DNA of 64,000 nt from Mycobacterium kubicae (GTDB lineage: Bacteria > Actinomycetota > Actinomycetes > Mycobacteriales > Mycobacteriaceae). The first letter of the stretch is position 1. Each line of letters opens with the position of its first letter. Positions 18,093 through 27,026 of this stretch are shown here, in pieces. The translations under genes and the position numbers were made by a program. The notes beneath the pieces are model-generated. The model was given only the letters and a program-made list of their open reading frames with translations. It was not told where the DNA came from and did no database searches. The DNA lies in assembly GCF_015689175.1 (NCBI RefSeq), contig NZ_CP065047.1, positions 4,588,001-4,652,000 of the forward strand, written 5' to 3'.

Positions 18093-18659
18093 GGCCGGGC
18101 GGGAGTGCGCGTGCTTCGACGCCGCGGTCTAGGCGAGGCTGACCTGCTTGGTGAAGCTAGGGATCGAACCCACGGCCACAGGTATGTCGTCCGATGCAAG
18201 TGACGCAACGTGATTGGACGCGGCGCACCGCCAGCGCGTGGGCTTTTGTCAATGATCTTGGCTTCGGCCCTGCGACGCGCCGAATAGACCATTCCGGTGC
18301 GGCCGATAGCCCTCAGGTCATCGTTCGCTGACGCGGCTATCCGTTTGCAGATCTTCCCGAAGACTGTTGCGAGCGTTTTGGTTTCGGCATTGCTGCGTGA
18401 CATTTCGGCGGGCCGGAGACCGCCGATAACCCAGGGTGTGCAATCTCGCGGGGCGCTGAAAGTAGGCACCATAAAAGGTTCTTCAGTCGCTCTCTGTAAG
18501 CGCTGACGCGCCGCCTTACGACCAAAAATTCCCGCCCGGTAAGAGTAACTGTGGCTAACGGCGTCTGTGGGCGGCCGGCCAGCATGTTTCCGTATTTTTG
18601 TGCGATATCGACCGGTAAACTGGCTAGGTTATGAGGACTCTGTTCGTGAAGGAATCGGT
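18093..18659. other. Long intergenic stretch at the left edge of the island
   Basis: 567 bases with no supported gene. It contains a tRNA 3'-end-like remnant (18149-18177) and, towards its end, GGCGTCTGTGGGCGGCCGGCC and an AT-rich stretch that may hold the promoter of the T7SS-like trio. Open frames on either strand here do not resemble proteins I know. Confidence 0.5.
18149..18177 (-). other. Decayed tRNA 3'-end copy, possible far attachment site
   Basis: On the minus strand it reads GGCCGTGGGTTCGATCCC then TAGCTTCACCA. The end of the tRNA-Ala at 29316 reads GGGGTTCGAATCCCC then TTAGCTCCA on the same strand. The two align with a few substitutions and small gaps and have the same orientation, as expected for the two ends of an integrated element. 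The match is not exact, so this could also be an unrelated tRNA fragment. Confidence 0.4.
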
Positions 18660-18989
18660 GTGACGGATCAGATCCTGCAAGCCGATCTGGATGCCTTGGG
18701 TCGCTTGAAGCCGCAACTCGACGAGTTGGCCGGTGAAGTCAAGGCCGGTGTGGCCGAGGAGATTCCGGCTGGCGGAGTGGTGGACGCCGGGGCAGTGCCG
18801 TCGCTGGCCGCCGCCCAGGAGATGTCGACCCGGGCATTACCGATCGTGAGACTGGCGGTCGCGGGTCGTTTCATGAAGATGGCCGAGATGATCGACTATG
18901 CACGCTCGGGATTCCTCACCGCCGACAACCAGCTGCTAGAGGTACTGAATAAGGTCCCCACTTTGCAGCCTCTACCACCTGGCAGGTAG
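18660..18989 (+). CDS. EspC-like small type VII secretion-associated protein
   Basis: 109 residues from GTG 18660, preceded by GAAGGAAT. The protein is helical (DQILQADLDALGRLKPQLDELAGEVKAG, then TRALPIVRLAVAGRFMKMAEMIDYARSGFLTAD) in the style of DUF2580/EspC-like helical hairpins and lacks a classical WxG. It precedes a large gene by nine bases. Small partner proteins of this kind usually form a heterodimer with the helical N-terminus of the next product for ESX export. Confidence 0.6.
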   Translation: MTDQILQADLDALGRLKPQLDELAGEVKAGVAEEIPAGGVVDAGAVPSLAAAQEMSTRALPIVRLAVAGRFMKMAEMIDYARSGFLTADNQLLEVLNKVPTLQPLPPGR

Positions 18990-18998
18990 TGGGCAGCG

Positions 18999-20597
18999 GT
19001 GACACCAACTAAGCAGTTGGTCCTCAACACCGATCCGAACAAGGTGCTCGAACTGATCGACGGATGGACCCGCACTGGAGACGTGCTCGAACAGCAGGCC
19101 GAGACCTACACCCGACTCGTCGATCGTCCCGGTGGTTCCTTATGGGACGGGGCAACCGCCGACGCCGCACGAAACCGAGCCGCCCAGGATTTTCGAGCGA
19201 TCACGGCCACCCGTGACACCGTTGATGCCCGTGCCGCCCAAATTCGTCAGGCGGTCGCATCGAACTTGATGCCGCCGTTAGCCAACGCCAAGCAGATCAT
19301 CACCAATGCCGAGTCGCACCCAGGCGTCACAGTCAACGCAGACTTGTCAATCACCTACACCGCACCCGAAGGTACTAGCAAGGAAACCGCCGATGCCAAC
19401 GCCAAGACCGTCGCAGCGGCCGAGGCCGAACTCAAAGCCGAAGCGAACAAATGGTGGGCCGCTGAAAACGACGTCGCCGCCCAGATTCGGGACGCAGAAA
19501 GTGCAGTCAGTAAAGACCTCAACTTCGGGGCAGCGCTCTACAACGTCAGAAGAGCATTCGCCCTGAAACCCGGGGAGGTACGCAACCTCGGCCCGATCGC
19601 CGGTACCGGCTCAGGCACCGGCCGGATCGGTGTCGGTGCGGTCGATCTAGGAGAGATCATCGTGCTTCCAGACGGCACAGCGGTCGCGATCGGTGGTGAT
19701 GGGTGGAAAGGAGGCTGGCTGGGAGATCTGGGCGTTCCCGATCATTACCCGTCGGTGGGGATGGTTCCTAGCCCAGAATCGCTGGGGCAGCTGGGTCCTG
19801 TTCAGCTTTCCCAGTTACTCGGCCTCGGTGAGGGTAGCGGAAAGGAACTATTCGCCCAATACCCAGGAAGGGGTGACACATTGCCCGCAGGCACCATCCA
19901 GGTCAACGGCAAGACCTATGTGATGGTCGCTGGCACCACCGCCCTCAAACCGACTGGCGGTACGTGGTTCGTCGAAGCCAAACCCGGCGAAATCGGCTGG
20001 ACGGAAATCCCCCACTCATACCAACCCGGCAACTATGCCAACGGCGGACAATCCCAAATCAGCGGCTACCAAGGCAAAGACGGCAAGGTCTACATCGCGG
20101 CCGACTCCTTCGACCGCACCCACGGCGTCACCCTCTACCGCGCCGACCCCGACACCTTCACCGACCGCTCGACTTGGCAACCATATGTGCAAAACCCCAG
20201 CGGGAGCGGAAGTTGGGGCGCACCCGGACAAACTGGCACCGTTCTTAGCGACACCCCGTTCGGCGAGCTAAGCTTCCGCGAAGTGGACGGCAGAGCAGTA
20301 TTGTCCGGATTCAACGCCAACCACGGCCCAGACGGGGCCGTGGAGATACGGGTCGCGAACGACCCGACGAAGATCTTCGATGCAGGCGTTCCGAAGACAG
20401 TTGTTGCACAGGCGGGAATCTCGAATGCCCCAAACTTCTTGCCCCAGAACTATGGTGGCTACATCGTGCCCGGATCCACTCTCGACGACATGCGCGTCTT
20501 GGTCAGCCAATGGTACGTCCCTACGGGCCCTGACGGACTTCCGACTGGGCCCGGGACGTACAACGTTCAGGAATTCGCGGTTAACGCCAATCGGTAA
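18999..20597 (+). CDS. WXG100-like N-terminus fused to a DUF4185-like domain
   Basis: 532 residues from GTG 18999. Residues 1-170 are helical with [15 protein letters not shown], a WxG-type turn, and a long coiled helix to about 175. Then comes a Gly-rich linker ([17 protein letters not shown]) and a beta-rich C-terminal half with repeated motifs ([73 protein letters not shown]). The latter resemble DUF4185, a propeller-like domain of secreted actinobacterial proteins. The architecture is that of a T7SS effector. No nuclease or NADase motif is seen. Middle gene of a three-gene unit. Confidence 0.65.
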   Translation: MTPTKQLVLNTDPNKVLELIDGWTRTGDVLEQQAETYTRLVDRPGGSLWDGATADAARNRAAQDFRAITATRDTVDARAAQIRQAVASNLMPPLANAKQIITNAESHPGVTVNADLSITYTAPEGTSKETADANAKTVAAAEAELKAEANKWWAAENDVAAQIRDAESAVSKDLNFGAALYNVRRAFALKPGEVRNLGPIAGTGSGTGRIGVGAVDLGEIIVLPDGTAVAIGGDGWKGGWLGDLGVPDHYPSVGMVPSPESLGQLGPVQLSQLLGLGEGSGKELFAQYPGRGDTLPAGTIQVNGKTYVMVAGTTALKPTGGTWFVEAKPGEIGWTEIPHSYQPGNYANGGQSQISGYQGKDGKVYIAADSFDRTHGVTLYRADPDTFTDRSTWQPYVQNPSGSGSWGAPGQTGTVLSDTPFGELSFREVDGRAVLSGFNANHGPDGAVEIRVANDPTKIFDAGVPKTVVAQAGISNAPNFLPQNYGGYIVPGSTLDDMRVLVSQWYVPTGPDGLPTGPGTYNVQEFAVNANR

Positions 20598-20653
20598 CCC
20601 AAGGCGTGCTTGGTTCATTATCGCCGGGCGATCGGGAAGGGGCGAAGGGGACA

Positions 20654-21181
20654 ATGACCGCTTTGCGGGAGACAGTAGGCGTCATCGCTGCATTTGCAGG
20701 CCTATTCGCTGGAGGATGCCGACCGGCCTCTCATGCGAACTCACTCAACTTTCCTGACCTCAGCGCATACACGCCAGTAAACATCCAGGACTACGAGATT
20801 CCCTTCACGACGCCAGGGCACGATCCGATTCCGATGTTCTACTTCCTCACCCCCGACGCTATTTCCTGCAAATTCAGCAGTGACCCACCCGCCGCAGGCT
20901 GCACGGGCAACAACTTCCCCGGGATCTCACCGGCGACCACAAACCCATCCGCCGGAATTAACGGTGTCAACTCGATCAGGACCGATATCGGCTTGAGACA
21001 GACCAACACACCAATCGCATCTGCAAATGGACCCCCATTCAAGACGTTGCCGCCTTTTCACTCCATCACCGTCGACGGGGTGATCTGCGGCGTCGACGAC
21101 GCCCGAACCACCGCATGTAAAGACCCGCAAGGGCGGGCGTTTGTGCTCTCCCCGAAAGGATCCGGCTGGATGCAGCTTTGA
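20654..21181 (+). CDS. Predicted lipoprotein, third gene of the T7SS-like trio
   Basis: 175 residues from ATG 20654 after [30 protein letters not shown] gives a signal peptide with lipobox AGGC, so the product is likely anchored outside. The mature part contains paired cysteines ([34 protein letters not shown]), a pattern common in exported mycobacterial proteins. Its place after an EspC-like and a WXG-like gene mirrors lprP at 54.7 kb. An accessory or protective role for the large protein is possible but not shown. Confidence 0.65.
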   Translation: MTALRETVGVIAAFAGLFAGGCRPASHANSLNFPDLSAYTPVNIQDYEIPFTTPGHDPIPMFYFLTPDAISCKFSSDPPAAGCTGNNFPGISPATTNPSAGINGVNSIRTDIGLRQTNTPIASANGPPFKTLPPFHSITVDGVICGVDDARTTACKDPQGRAFVLSPKGSGWMQL

Positions 21182-21298
21182 CTCGATGCGGGGGTCGTCC
21201 CTCTCCACGGAGTTCGCCAAACTTCTTCCTGCACGGGCCCACCAACGCCACCTTTGCATCGACCAAAATTACTTGCGCAGGCGAGGAAAATACCGGTT

Positions 21299-22837
21299 GT
21301 GACGACAATACTTATCGTCGATACGAACATCATCGCTAGTTCCCCGAGACTGAACAGCGTCGCCTGGTCGTCGATGATCAGAAACGCGGGAGACTGGGCA
21401 ACCCGAATCGTCGTGCCAGAAGTCGTCGTGATGGAAACCGTAAATGTGGTTCGGCGACGTTGGCACGCAGAGATTGACCGGCTCGTCCGTCTCCCACTCG
21501 GACAATTTGGACTGGCCGATGCACAAGCCGCGATGGTGGCCGTCATCAACCAAGAATCGGACGGCTACGAGGAATGGTTGCTGGCGCGTTTGGAAGAGTT
21601 AGGCATTGAGATACAGCCGGTGCCCGCCGTCCACCACATGGAGATCGCACGTCGAGCTTCAGCCGGGCGCACACCATTCACAAGAAACAAAGAGGGGAAG
21701 ACTAAAGATGGATACCGAGATACCTTGATCTGGTTGACCGTCCTGGCTGTGGCCAAAGAAAACCCAGGGGACACGGTCTGGCTGATCAGCGAAAATCACA
21801 CCGACTTCGGGCCCAAGCCTGGCGACTGGACCGGACCGAACACCGGAGGAAGAGAGGACTGTCCGATTCACTTCGCCGACGACCTCATGGACGAACTCGA
21901 CGCCGAGGGACTCGACGATAGGGTCCATTACGTCGTTAGCGCTGAACTTATGGAACAACATCTGGCATCGCAGTTCGCCCCTATAGCCGATTCCGATCTC
22001 GACCAACTGGTGGCGGCAATCGACATGACCACATTGGCGGGCAAGCTGATGTACCTGTCGCTTGGACGCTATCTGGATCCTCTCGCAGCTGCGCTACCTG
22101 CCGGGGTGCTAGCCGGTGAAATCATCGGTGCCCACGAACAACAGGACGGATGGACGTTCAGCGAAGGTGCCCGCAGGGGCGACGAAGGATGGACAGCACA
22201 ATTTGCGGTAGACACCGAGGTCGACATCGAGATTGCCGGAGCGCCTTGGCTCGGTGGCGAACACACAAAAATCCTACGTATGATCGGGCGAGTAGCGGTA
22301 TCACCCGAGGGTGCCATTCTGGACATGACTGTGGACGGCGCAGAAGCACTTCCCGACGATCCAGAGCGGGCGCGACGCGCCAGACGCAGAGAACTGGATG
22401 TTGGTTTTGGCTCGGCCGCTGCTGAGGCGCTCAATGCAGACCTCATGACAAGGATTGCCGCCCAATACAACGGCCCTAACGTGATGAGCGAGATCCTTAA
22501 GTCACAGAACTCAGACCTCATGACAAGGATTGCCGCCCAATACAACGGCCCTAACGTGATGAGCGAGATCCTTAAGTCACAGAACTCAGACCTCATGACA
22601 AGGATTGCCGCCCAATACAACGGCCCTAACGTGATGAGCGAGATCCTTAAGGCGCAGAACTCAGACCTCATGACAAGGATTGCCGCCCAATACAACGGCC
22701 CTAACGTGATGAGCGAGATCCTTAAGGCGCAGAACACAGGAAGCGTCCGGCCGGACGGTGAATCGGCGGATGAGGACGCCGACGCCGACCATGCAATCCA
22801 AGGGAATCCGGACGCCGAAGGAAACCCAGGACTATAG
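21299..22837 (+). CDS. PIN-domain (DUF4935-like) protein with four tandem 25-residue repeats
   Basis: 512 residues from GTG 21299 (MTTILIVDTN). The PIN nuclease acidic residues are visible: D8 in IVDTN, the Glu in VVVMETVNVV, the Asp in KDGYRDTLIW and the Asp in ENHTDFG. The middle part (about 215-375) is unassigned. At the C-terminus the unit DLMTRIAAQYNGPNVMSEIL plus K(S/A)QN(S/T) is repeated four times, then an acidic tail (ADEDADADHA). PIN domains cut RNA, often as toxins. There is no antitoxin-sized gene directly upstream, so this is more like a stand-alone DUF4935 protein. Island gene. Confidence 0.75.
   Translation: MTTILIVDTNIIASSPRLNSVAWSSMIRNAGDWATRIVVPEVVVMETVNVVRRRWHAEIDRLVRLPLGQFGLADAQAAMVAVINQESDGYEEWLLARLEELGIEIQPVPAVHHMEIARRASAGRTPFTRNKEGKTKDGYRDTLIWLTVLAVAKENPGDTVWLISENHTDFGPKPGDWTGPNTGGREDCPIHFADDLMDELDAEGLDDRVHYVVSAELMEQHLASQFAPIADSDLDQLVAAIDMTTLAGKLMYLSLGRYLDPLAAALPAGVLAGEIIGAHEQQDGWTFSEGARRGDEGWTAQFAVDTEVDIEIAGAPWLGGEHTKILRMIGRVAVSPEGAILDMTVDGAEALPDDPERARRARRRELDVGFGSAAAEALNADLMTRIAAQYNGPNVMSEILKSQNSDLMTRIAAQYNGPNVMSEILKSQNSDLMTRIAAQYNGPNVMSEILKAQNSDLMTRIAAQYNGPNVMSEILKAQNTGSVRPDGESADEDADADHAIQGNPDAEGNPGL
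22439..22738 (+). repeat. Four tandem 75-bp repeats inside the PIN gene
   Basis: Units begin at 22439, 22514, 22589 and 22664, with no spacers and in frame (25 codons each). They are identical by eye except that units one and two end in an AAGTCACAG form and units three and four in AAGGCGCAG, with small differences at the last codon of the array. Near-identity at silent positions points to recent duplication and likely copy-number variation. Confidence 0.92.
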
Positions 22838-23394
22838 CGATCAATCGCAATGGGCAGGTACGACATTCGAGAGTCTCAGAAATTGTGCCGTAATCGCCGC
22901 CTGGACCGACGGGTCTTCGTGGGGGTGTTCAACCACTTTTCTTTGGAGGACGCTCGAAAACGCGGGAGCCCGGGATCGGCGAGGCTTGGGCGAAGGCCAT
23001 AGCAGCGTGCCAGACGTGTGGCATCAAACCGCGGAGATCGCTTGGTATTGCCATGTCTGTGTGGTTCACCAGTCCAAGACGGCGGTAGCCGCGAGTCGCG
23101 ACCAGCAGCTGCGATCCCGAACTCGAACTCGCGGCCGCCGCTGAGGCCCTACCCCCGTTTGAGAAGCCACGACCGAGAACCTGTCGTTGACGGTGATCTA
23201 GGAGCGTCTGGGTCGACCTCGACCGCCGGGCATCTGGCGCTGCCGGTGATTGGCTATGTACGTACCCACGAAAACACCCGCTGTTTCGAACGGTCGATTT
23301 ATGCCGGTCGGGAGCGCGTGCGAGTTGAACGACTCGATGTAACCGCTGCGATTCGTCGTGCAGTAACAGCGCGCTGTTCAGTTAAGTTTCTGCT
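22838..23394. other. Island stretch without a supported gene
   Basis: 557 bases. Short open frames exist on the plus strand (one contains WYCHVCVVHQ) but have no ribosome site and their composition looks non-coding or degenerate. The last part leads into the ATG at 23395 with no clear promoter visible. Confidence 0.45.
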
Positions 23395-24513
23395 ATGACG
23401 GAGCCGCCTCCCAGTGATGAAAAGCCAGCTGAGTATCCTGACCAACTGCCGGTTAGCGAGCCATCCGAAACCCACAGGAGCGACGCGCAGTCAGAGCTGT
23501 GGAAATCTTCCCAAGACGAGCCGGGGATGCTCAACCAAAGCGACGCTGACCGACCGGACACAGTCCAGTTAGTCACCGGCGAACCGCCGTCGAACGCGCG
23601 CGAGCATTTGCAAGATGAAGTGCCGCAGGCGTCGGCCTCCGGTCATCCGCCGGTGATATTCCCCTTGACTTCCGTACCACCTGGGGAATCCAAAACTTCA
23701 CCATCAGAGGGGCGCGGGAAACGTGACAAGTTCGAACCGCGGCAATGGCACTGGTGGCTGAGTGTTGTCCTCGGCCCACTGGTCACAATCATCAGTGTTG
23801 TTGTCGCTGTCACGGCCCTACTGATCAATCACAGTGACAACGAACGTGCCCTAGCAGCCACCAAGCTTCCTTCCGTAAACGGGTCCCCAGGTCAGCCCGT
23901 CTCAGACATAGCCGACCAGTGCTCGGACTCCCCCAGCAACATCGCTGGGTGGGGACCAGATAGACCCATGGTCGGCCGCGACACATTCCTGCCGTGGGCG
24001 GGGTTCAACTCCAATCGCTTCAGCCCCGAACTAGGCGGCGACGAGCGAAATATGTTCGGAGGCCGGGAAGTCAACAGTAGTCAGCTGTGGAGTAACAACC
24101 TTCGCGTCGAGGCGAATAAGACGTACGTCGTGCGGATCTACATACACAACAACGCTGCGGACAGCGCTCAAACTGTCGCGACGGGCACCCGCGTACGCAT
24201 TTCGCTGCCATCCTGCAAGGGTAGGAGAGTCGCCTTTAACGGCTTCATTTACTCGCCCGACGCGTTTCCCATTCAGGTCTGGGGTGGCGTGAACATGACA
24301 GCCGACAGCCCTTTTCGAGTGAGTTATGTTGTCGATAGCGCGAGGTTGGAAGGCAACTTCACATTACACGGCGACGGTGACCGCGTTGTCGGCACCGACT
24401 TTCTTGCTGAACCGGGACAACTCGTCGGTCAGCCTCTGCGTGACGGCAACGTCCGTGGCGGACTAGCCAACGCGATGTACTTCTCCATCCTTGTCCGAGT
24501 GTCGATGGAATAA
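23395..24513 (+). CDS. Membrane-anchored protein with GDERN-type surface domain
   Basis: 372 residues. Residues 1-120 are polar, Pro/Ser/Glu-rich and probably disordered in the cytoplasm. One membrane segment follows (WWLSVVLGPLVTIISVVVAV, about 122-145), then an exported domain beginning AGWGPDRP, with ELGGDERNMF, NNLRVEANKTYVVRIYIHNN, GTRVRISLPS and FNGFIYSPDAFP. This order of motifs is shared with the minus-strand gene at 26019-27026 and, as I recall, with a widespread surface domain of actinobacteria of unknown function. Island gene; it ends 166 bases before the next fragment. Confidence 0.72.
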   Translation: MTEPPPSDEKPAEYPDQLPVSEPSETHRSDAQSELWKSSQDEPGMLNQSDADRPDTVQLVTGEPPSNAREHLQDEVPQASASGHPPVIFPLTSVPPGESKTSPSEGRGKRDKFEPRQWHWWLSVVLGPLVTIISVVVAVTALLINHSDNERALAATKLPSVNGSPGQPVSDIADQCSDSPSNIAGWGPDRPMVGRDTFLPWAGFNSNRFSPELGGDERNMFGGREVNSSQLWSNNLRVEANKTYVVRIYIHNNAADSAQTVATGTRVRISLPSCKGRRVAFNGFIYSPDAFPIQVWGGVNMTADSPFRVSYVVDSARLEGNFTLHGDGDRVVGTDFLAEPGQLVGQPLRDGNVRGGLANAMYFSILVRVSME

Positions 24514-24679
24514 TTCGGTTCGGGCGTGTCTCGAATGAGACTCAGTGCCCCGCATCCGGTGCTTGGCGTTATCGTCAGCCTCCACTTGCCCGTCTGTCGG
24601 TTCCGGCATTGGCTCCTGGTACCGACCGCTGATTAGAGGCGGCAGTTGAATATTCGGCTCCTCGTCTTTGATGGCCTGA

Positions 24680-24913
24680 ATGATTAAGAACCTTGGTGGG
24701 CAAGTCAATGAACAATTCCTTCGCGTCCAGATGGAGAACCATTTTCCTCGTATCGAGTACGTCTTGCCGGAGAGATTCGGCAGTGTTGACGAGGTCGCCC
24801 GGGTGCGAAGGGAATCTTTCTCGGCGCTTGAGATTAACTATCTAAATGAGAACGCCGCAAAGTGTGGATATACCCGAATCGGAAACGCGTGGGTCTATCA
24901 GGGTGGTCGGTAG
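24680..24913 (+). pseudogene. Probable C-terminal remnant of a larger (toxin-like) protein
   Basis: 77 residues (MIKNLGGQVNEQFLRVQMENH ... GYTRIGNAWVYQGGR) with an in-frame TGA immediately before the ATG and no ribosome site. The stop TAG shares its G with the GTG of the next coding stretch, an overlap typical of polymorphic toxin C-termini and their immunity genes. I read it as what is left of a toxin gene. It could also be a small independent gene. Confidence 0.45.
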
Positions 24914-25292
24914 TGGCTGCCATTGACGACCTGAACCGTGTCATGGGCCCCACGCTTACCAGCGTGGGATTCCAACTCGACGAGGTCGACGACGCTGTCA
25001 CCTACGGTGAGCGACCGGCCTGGGCCGTTTACTACCGAGGCAGCGACTCAAAACTGCCGGTCAGCGCGCGAGGGCGGGATCGACTTCATGCTGGCCCCAC
25101 TCGATGCGCCGAACGAGTTTGGGCTCTCGAACGCGTCAGGGATGGCGCTTTATGCTGGCGCTCAGTGATGTCGATGACGGATTGGAGACGCCGTCTCTGG
25201 ATGCATGGCCCGATATTTGATGGGCATGGCGCAAAGCGCTGTTCGACGCACACTTCGTGGCCGCTAACCAAGCACTATTGCCGCGGAACTAA
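24913..25292 (+). pseudogene. Degraded immunity-like gene
   Basis: Starts GTG 24913 (MAAIDDLNRVMGPTLTSVGF) and runs in three successive frames. Frame one continues to RGSDSKL, frame two gives SAREGGIDFMLAPLDAPNEF, and frame three gives WRFMLALSDVDDGLETPSLDA. An in-frame TGA at about 25219 is followed by WAWRKALFDAHFVAANQALL to a TAA at 25290. At least two frameshifts and one nonsense change make this a real pseudogene. Intact length would be about 125 residues. No family is recognised; the immunity reading rests on the overlap with the preceding fragment. Confidence 0.7.
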
Positions 25293-25413
25293 ATGGGTCA
25301 CTAAGGAATCTTCGACGACGTCTAACCGGCTTCTGTCTTTCATTCGATGACCTTAGCCAATGCCATGCGTCGATCGGTCCTTGCCGGAGTGTTGGCGTGT
25401 GAAGTGCTGTATG

Positions 25414-25998
25414 CTACCGGTCTGCCTGTAGCTCGGACAGCGCATTGAGTGACCAATCAGCAACACCGTTGATGTAACTCATGTCAGGATTCGGGCTCTC
25501 GGATGCCTTTTCCGCTTCAGTAAATCTTTTTCGAAGCTGTTGAAGGCTCGTGTTCGCCGATGGCGCTCCCAACGAGATTTCATGACACCCAAATGACACG
25601 TTGTCTAATTCGGTTCGTAGCGACTCCCAGTCTGCTAAGCGTTGATCTCGATCAAGCGGCGCTATTGTATACCCCTGCTTCACGATAGTGATGGTTTTGC
25701 GTAGCGATATAATAGCCGCAAAACATGTTGCTCTCATTTGACGCCTGCTATTATCTTGATCGAGTTTTGTAGGAATGTAAACCCCAAAGAATGTGCCAAT
25801 AACAATTCCAGCGATTGCGATTACTGATTGGGCTGCGCTCAATAAGAAAGTATAGACTTGCAATTTCTCTTCTGTCGTGGTTTTAGCAGTACGTCCGCGA
25901 AGCCGCGACACGCTGAGGCGGAAAACCAACCAGATTCCCACCAGGACGATTCCGCCTACACCGCTTGCGATGAGGAGACTCCATAACAACATCACCAC
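25414..25998 (-). CDS. Hypothetical two-pass membrane protein
   Basis: Up to 194 residues. The start could be GTG 25998, GTG 25995 or ATG 25992; a GAGGGAG ribosome site lies just upstream. Two membrane segments (LLWSLLIASGVGGIVLVGIW and FLLSAAQSVIAIAGIVIGTF) flank a short basic loop, and the C-terminal half is a soluble helical domain. No family is recognised. It begins 20 bases after the stop of the surface-domain gene, so the two are probably co-transcribed. Lower GC than the core genome. Confidence 0.6.
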   Translation of the reverse strand: MVMLLWSLLIASGVGGIVLVGIWLVFRLSVSRLRGRTAKTTTEEKLQVYTFLLSAAQSVIAIAGIVIGTFFGVYIPTKLDQDNSRRQMRATCFAAIISLRKTITIVKQGYTIAPLDRDQRLADWESLRTELDNVSFGCHEISLGAPSANTSLQQLRKRFTEAEKASESPNPDMSYINGVADWSLNALSELQADR

Positions 25999-26018
25999 GA
26001 CACTCCCTCATGAGCTTT

Positions 26019-27026
26019 TCACTTCTGATTCGGACCCAGGATAGTCAATTCGAATGGGGTCGCGGTCTTCCATCCGTTTTCGGTGCTTACACCTACGGTG
26101 AGATACGGCTCGGTCCATAAGGCTCCTTTGGCCCAGTCGTGGTTATACTCCTGACTCAGTTGATCTTTGTCGCAGAACTGAACGTCAAACTTAATATAGA
26201 CATTCGCGTGTGGATTATAATTTCCTACATTCAGCGGATGATTTGGGCCAATATCTTCCGAGCTCCTCTGCCATTTTCCGTCTGTGGTGTCGGCAGCAAA
26301 CCAGGTCGTCCCTGGAACCACCGTTGCGCAGCGTGGAAGTGAAAGCAACGTCATCAACACATTGTCCTGTTCGACCGTGCCGGTGTTTTCATACGTCATT
26401 TTTACGGTAACTGTTTCACCCGGCTTGATGTCTCGATTGCCTCCGTATTCACTGCTTCCCGCAGCGGCTAACCAAGCCCCGACCGTGAAACGCGGTTGAT
26501 CGGTAACAAAGTCCACAGTCAACCACCCCTCGCACCGACTTTCGCTTGGCACCACCCCGTCTAATTCATCGCATCCCACCAGAGCGCCCGAATCACTGAC
26601 CAGTTCGCCTATGTCGATTTGCCGACCATTCGATTTTCCCTGGGAATGCAGGATTGCTGTGCCAGGTACAAAACGAATGGCAACCGCGTCGTCGGGTCCC
26701 GGGAGTGTCAGTATCGAAGACTGCCAGACCGCCGGTGGAGAAGCATTGGATGCTCGCACGAATGCCGACCCGGCAGCGGAACCCTTCACCGTGGACGGCA
26801 GAAGGACTTGAACCCGTGTGTCGATCGCCGAAGCCAGTCCCGGAGAAGCTGAATTCTCAAAAAAGACTTCAGCCGTGTAGCGGTGGTCAGGTGCAATTCT
26901 AATTCGATTGGAAAAATACGCATTCGGGTCATCAGCGGCCTTGAAACGGAAAAAGTTTCGTTCATCACCCATGTCGGGGTTATCTGTGATGGAGTTTAAG
27001 GTGACGTACTCGCTTGGAGTCTGCAT
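26019..27026 (-). pseudogene. GDERN-type surface-domain protein, probably missing its N-terminus
   Basis: From ATG 27026 the product is 335 residues: PSEYVTLNSITDNPDMGDERNFF, RIAPDHRYTAEVFFENSA, DTRVQVLLPS, a CDELDG/CEGW cysteine pair, then a second domain with PGETVTVKMTYENTGTVEQD typical of CARDB/DUF11-like beta-sandwiches. The conserved motif AWGPSRRTFT, which belongs to the domain, lies in frame upstream of this ATG. That upstream frame stays open to about 27167 without any ATG, GTG or TTG. There is also no signal peptide. The gene therefore looks truncated or fused by deletion, although expression of the shorter form cannot be excluded. Confidence 0.6.

Noticed and set aside
18149..18177. 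A functional tRNA gene at this place
   Set aside because: Only a T-arm-like and acceptor-like end is present; no cloverleaf with matching stems can be drawn.
18200..18590. Open frames on the minus strand next to the island edge
   Set aside because: No ribosome site, no recognisable motifs, and frames overlap the tRNA-like remnant.
22439..22738. Regular 75-bp repeats considered as a CRISPR array
   Set aside because: Units are contiguous without spacers, in frame and translated within a long protein.
22758..23398. Two plus-strand open frames with cysteine and histidine pairs
   Set aside because: No start signals and no consistent domain; the Cys/His spacing does not fit a known zinc finger or HNH.
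24463..24708. Minus-strand frame of 81 residues with proline-rich part
   Set aside because: Overlaps the end of the surface-domain gene and the fragment at 24680; no ribosome site or homology recognised.
25096..25125. ACTCGATGCG with AACGAGT resembles the tRNA-Ala anticodon arm
   Set aside because: It lies in the degraded immunity-like coding frame (APLDAPNEF) and has two extra bases, so chance similarity is more likely than an attachment site.
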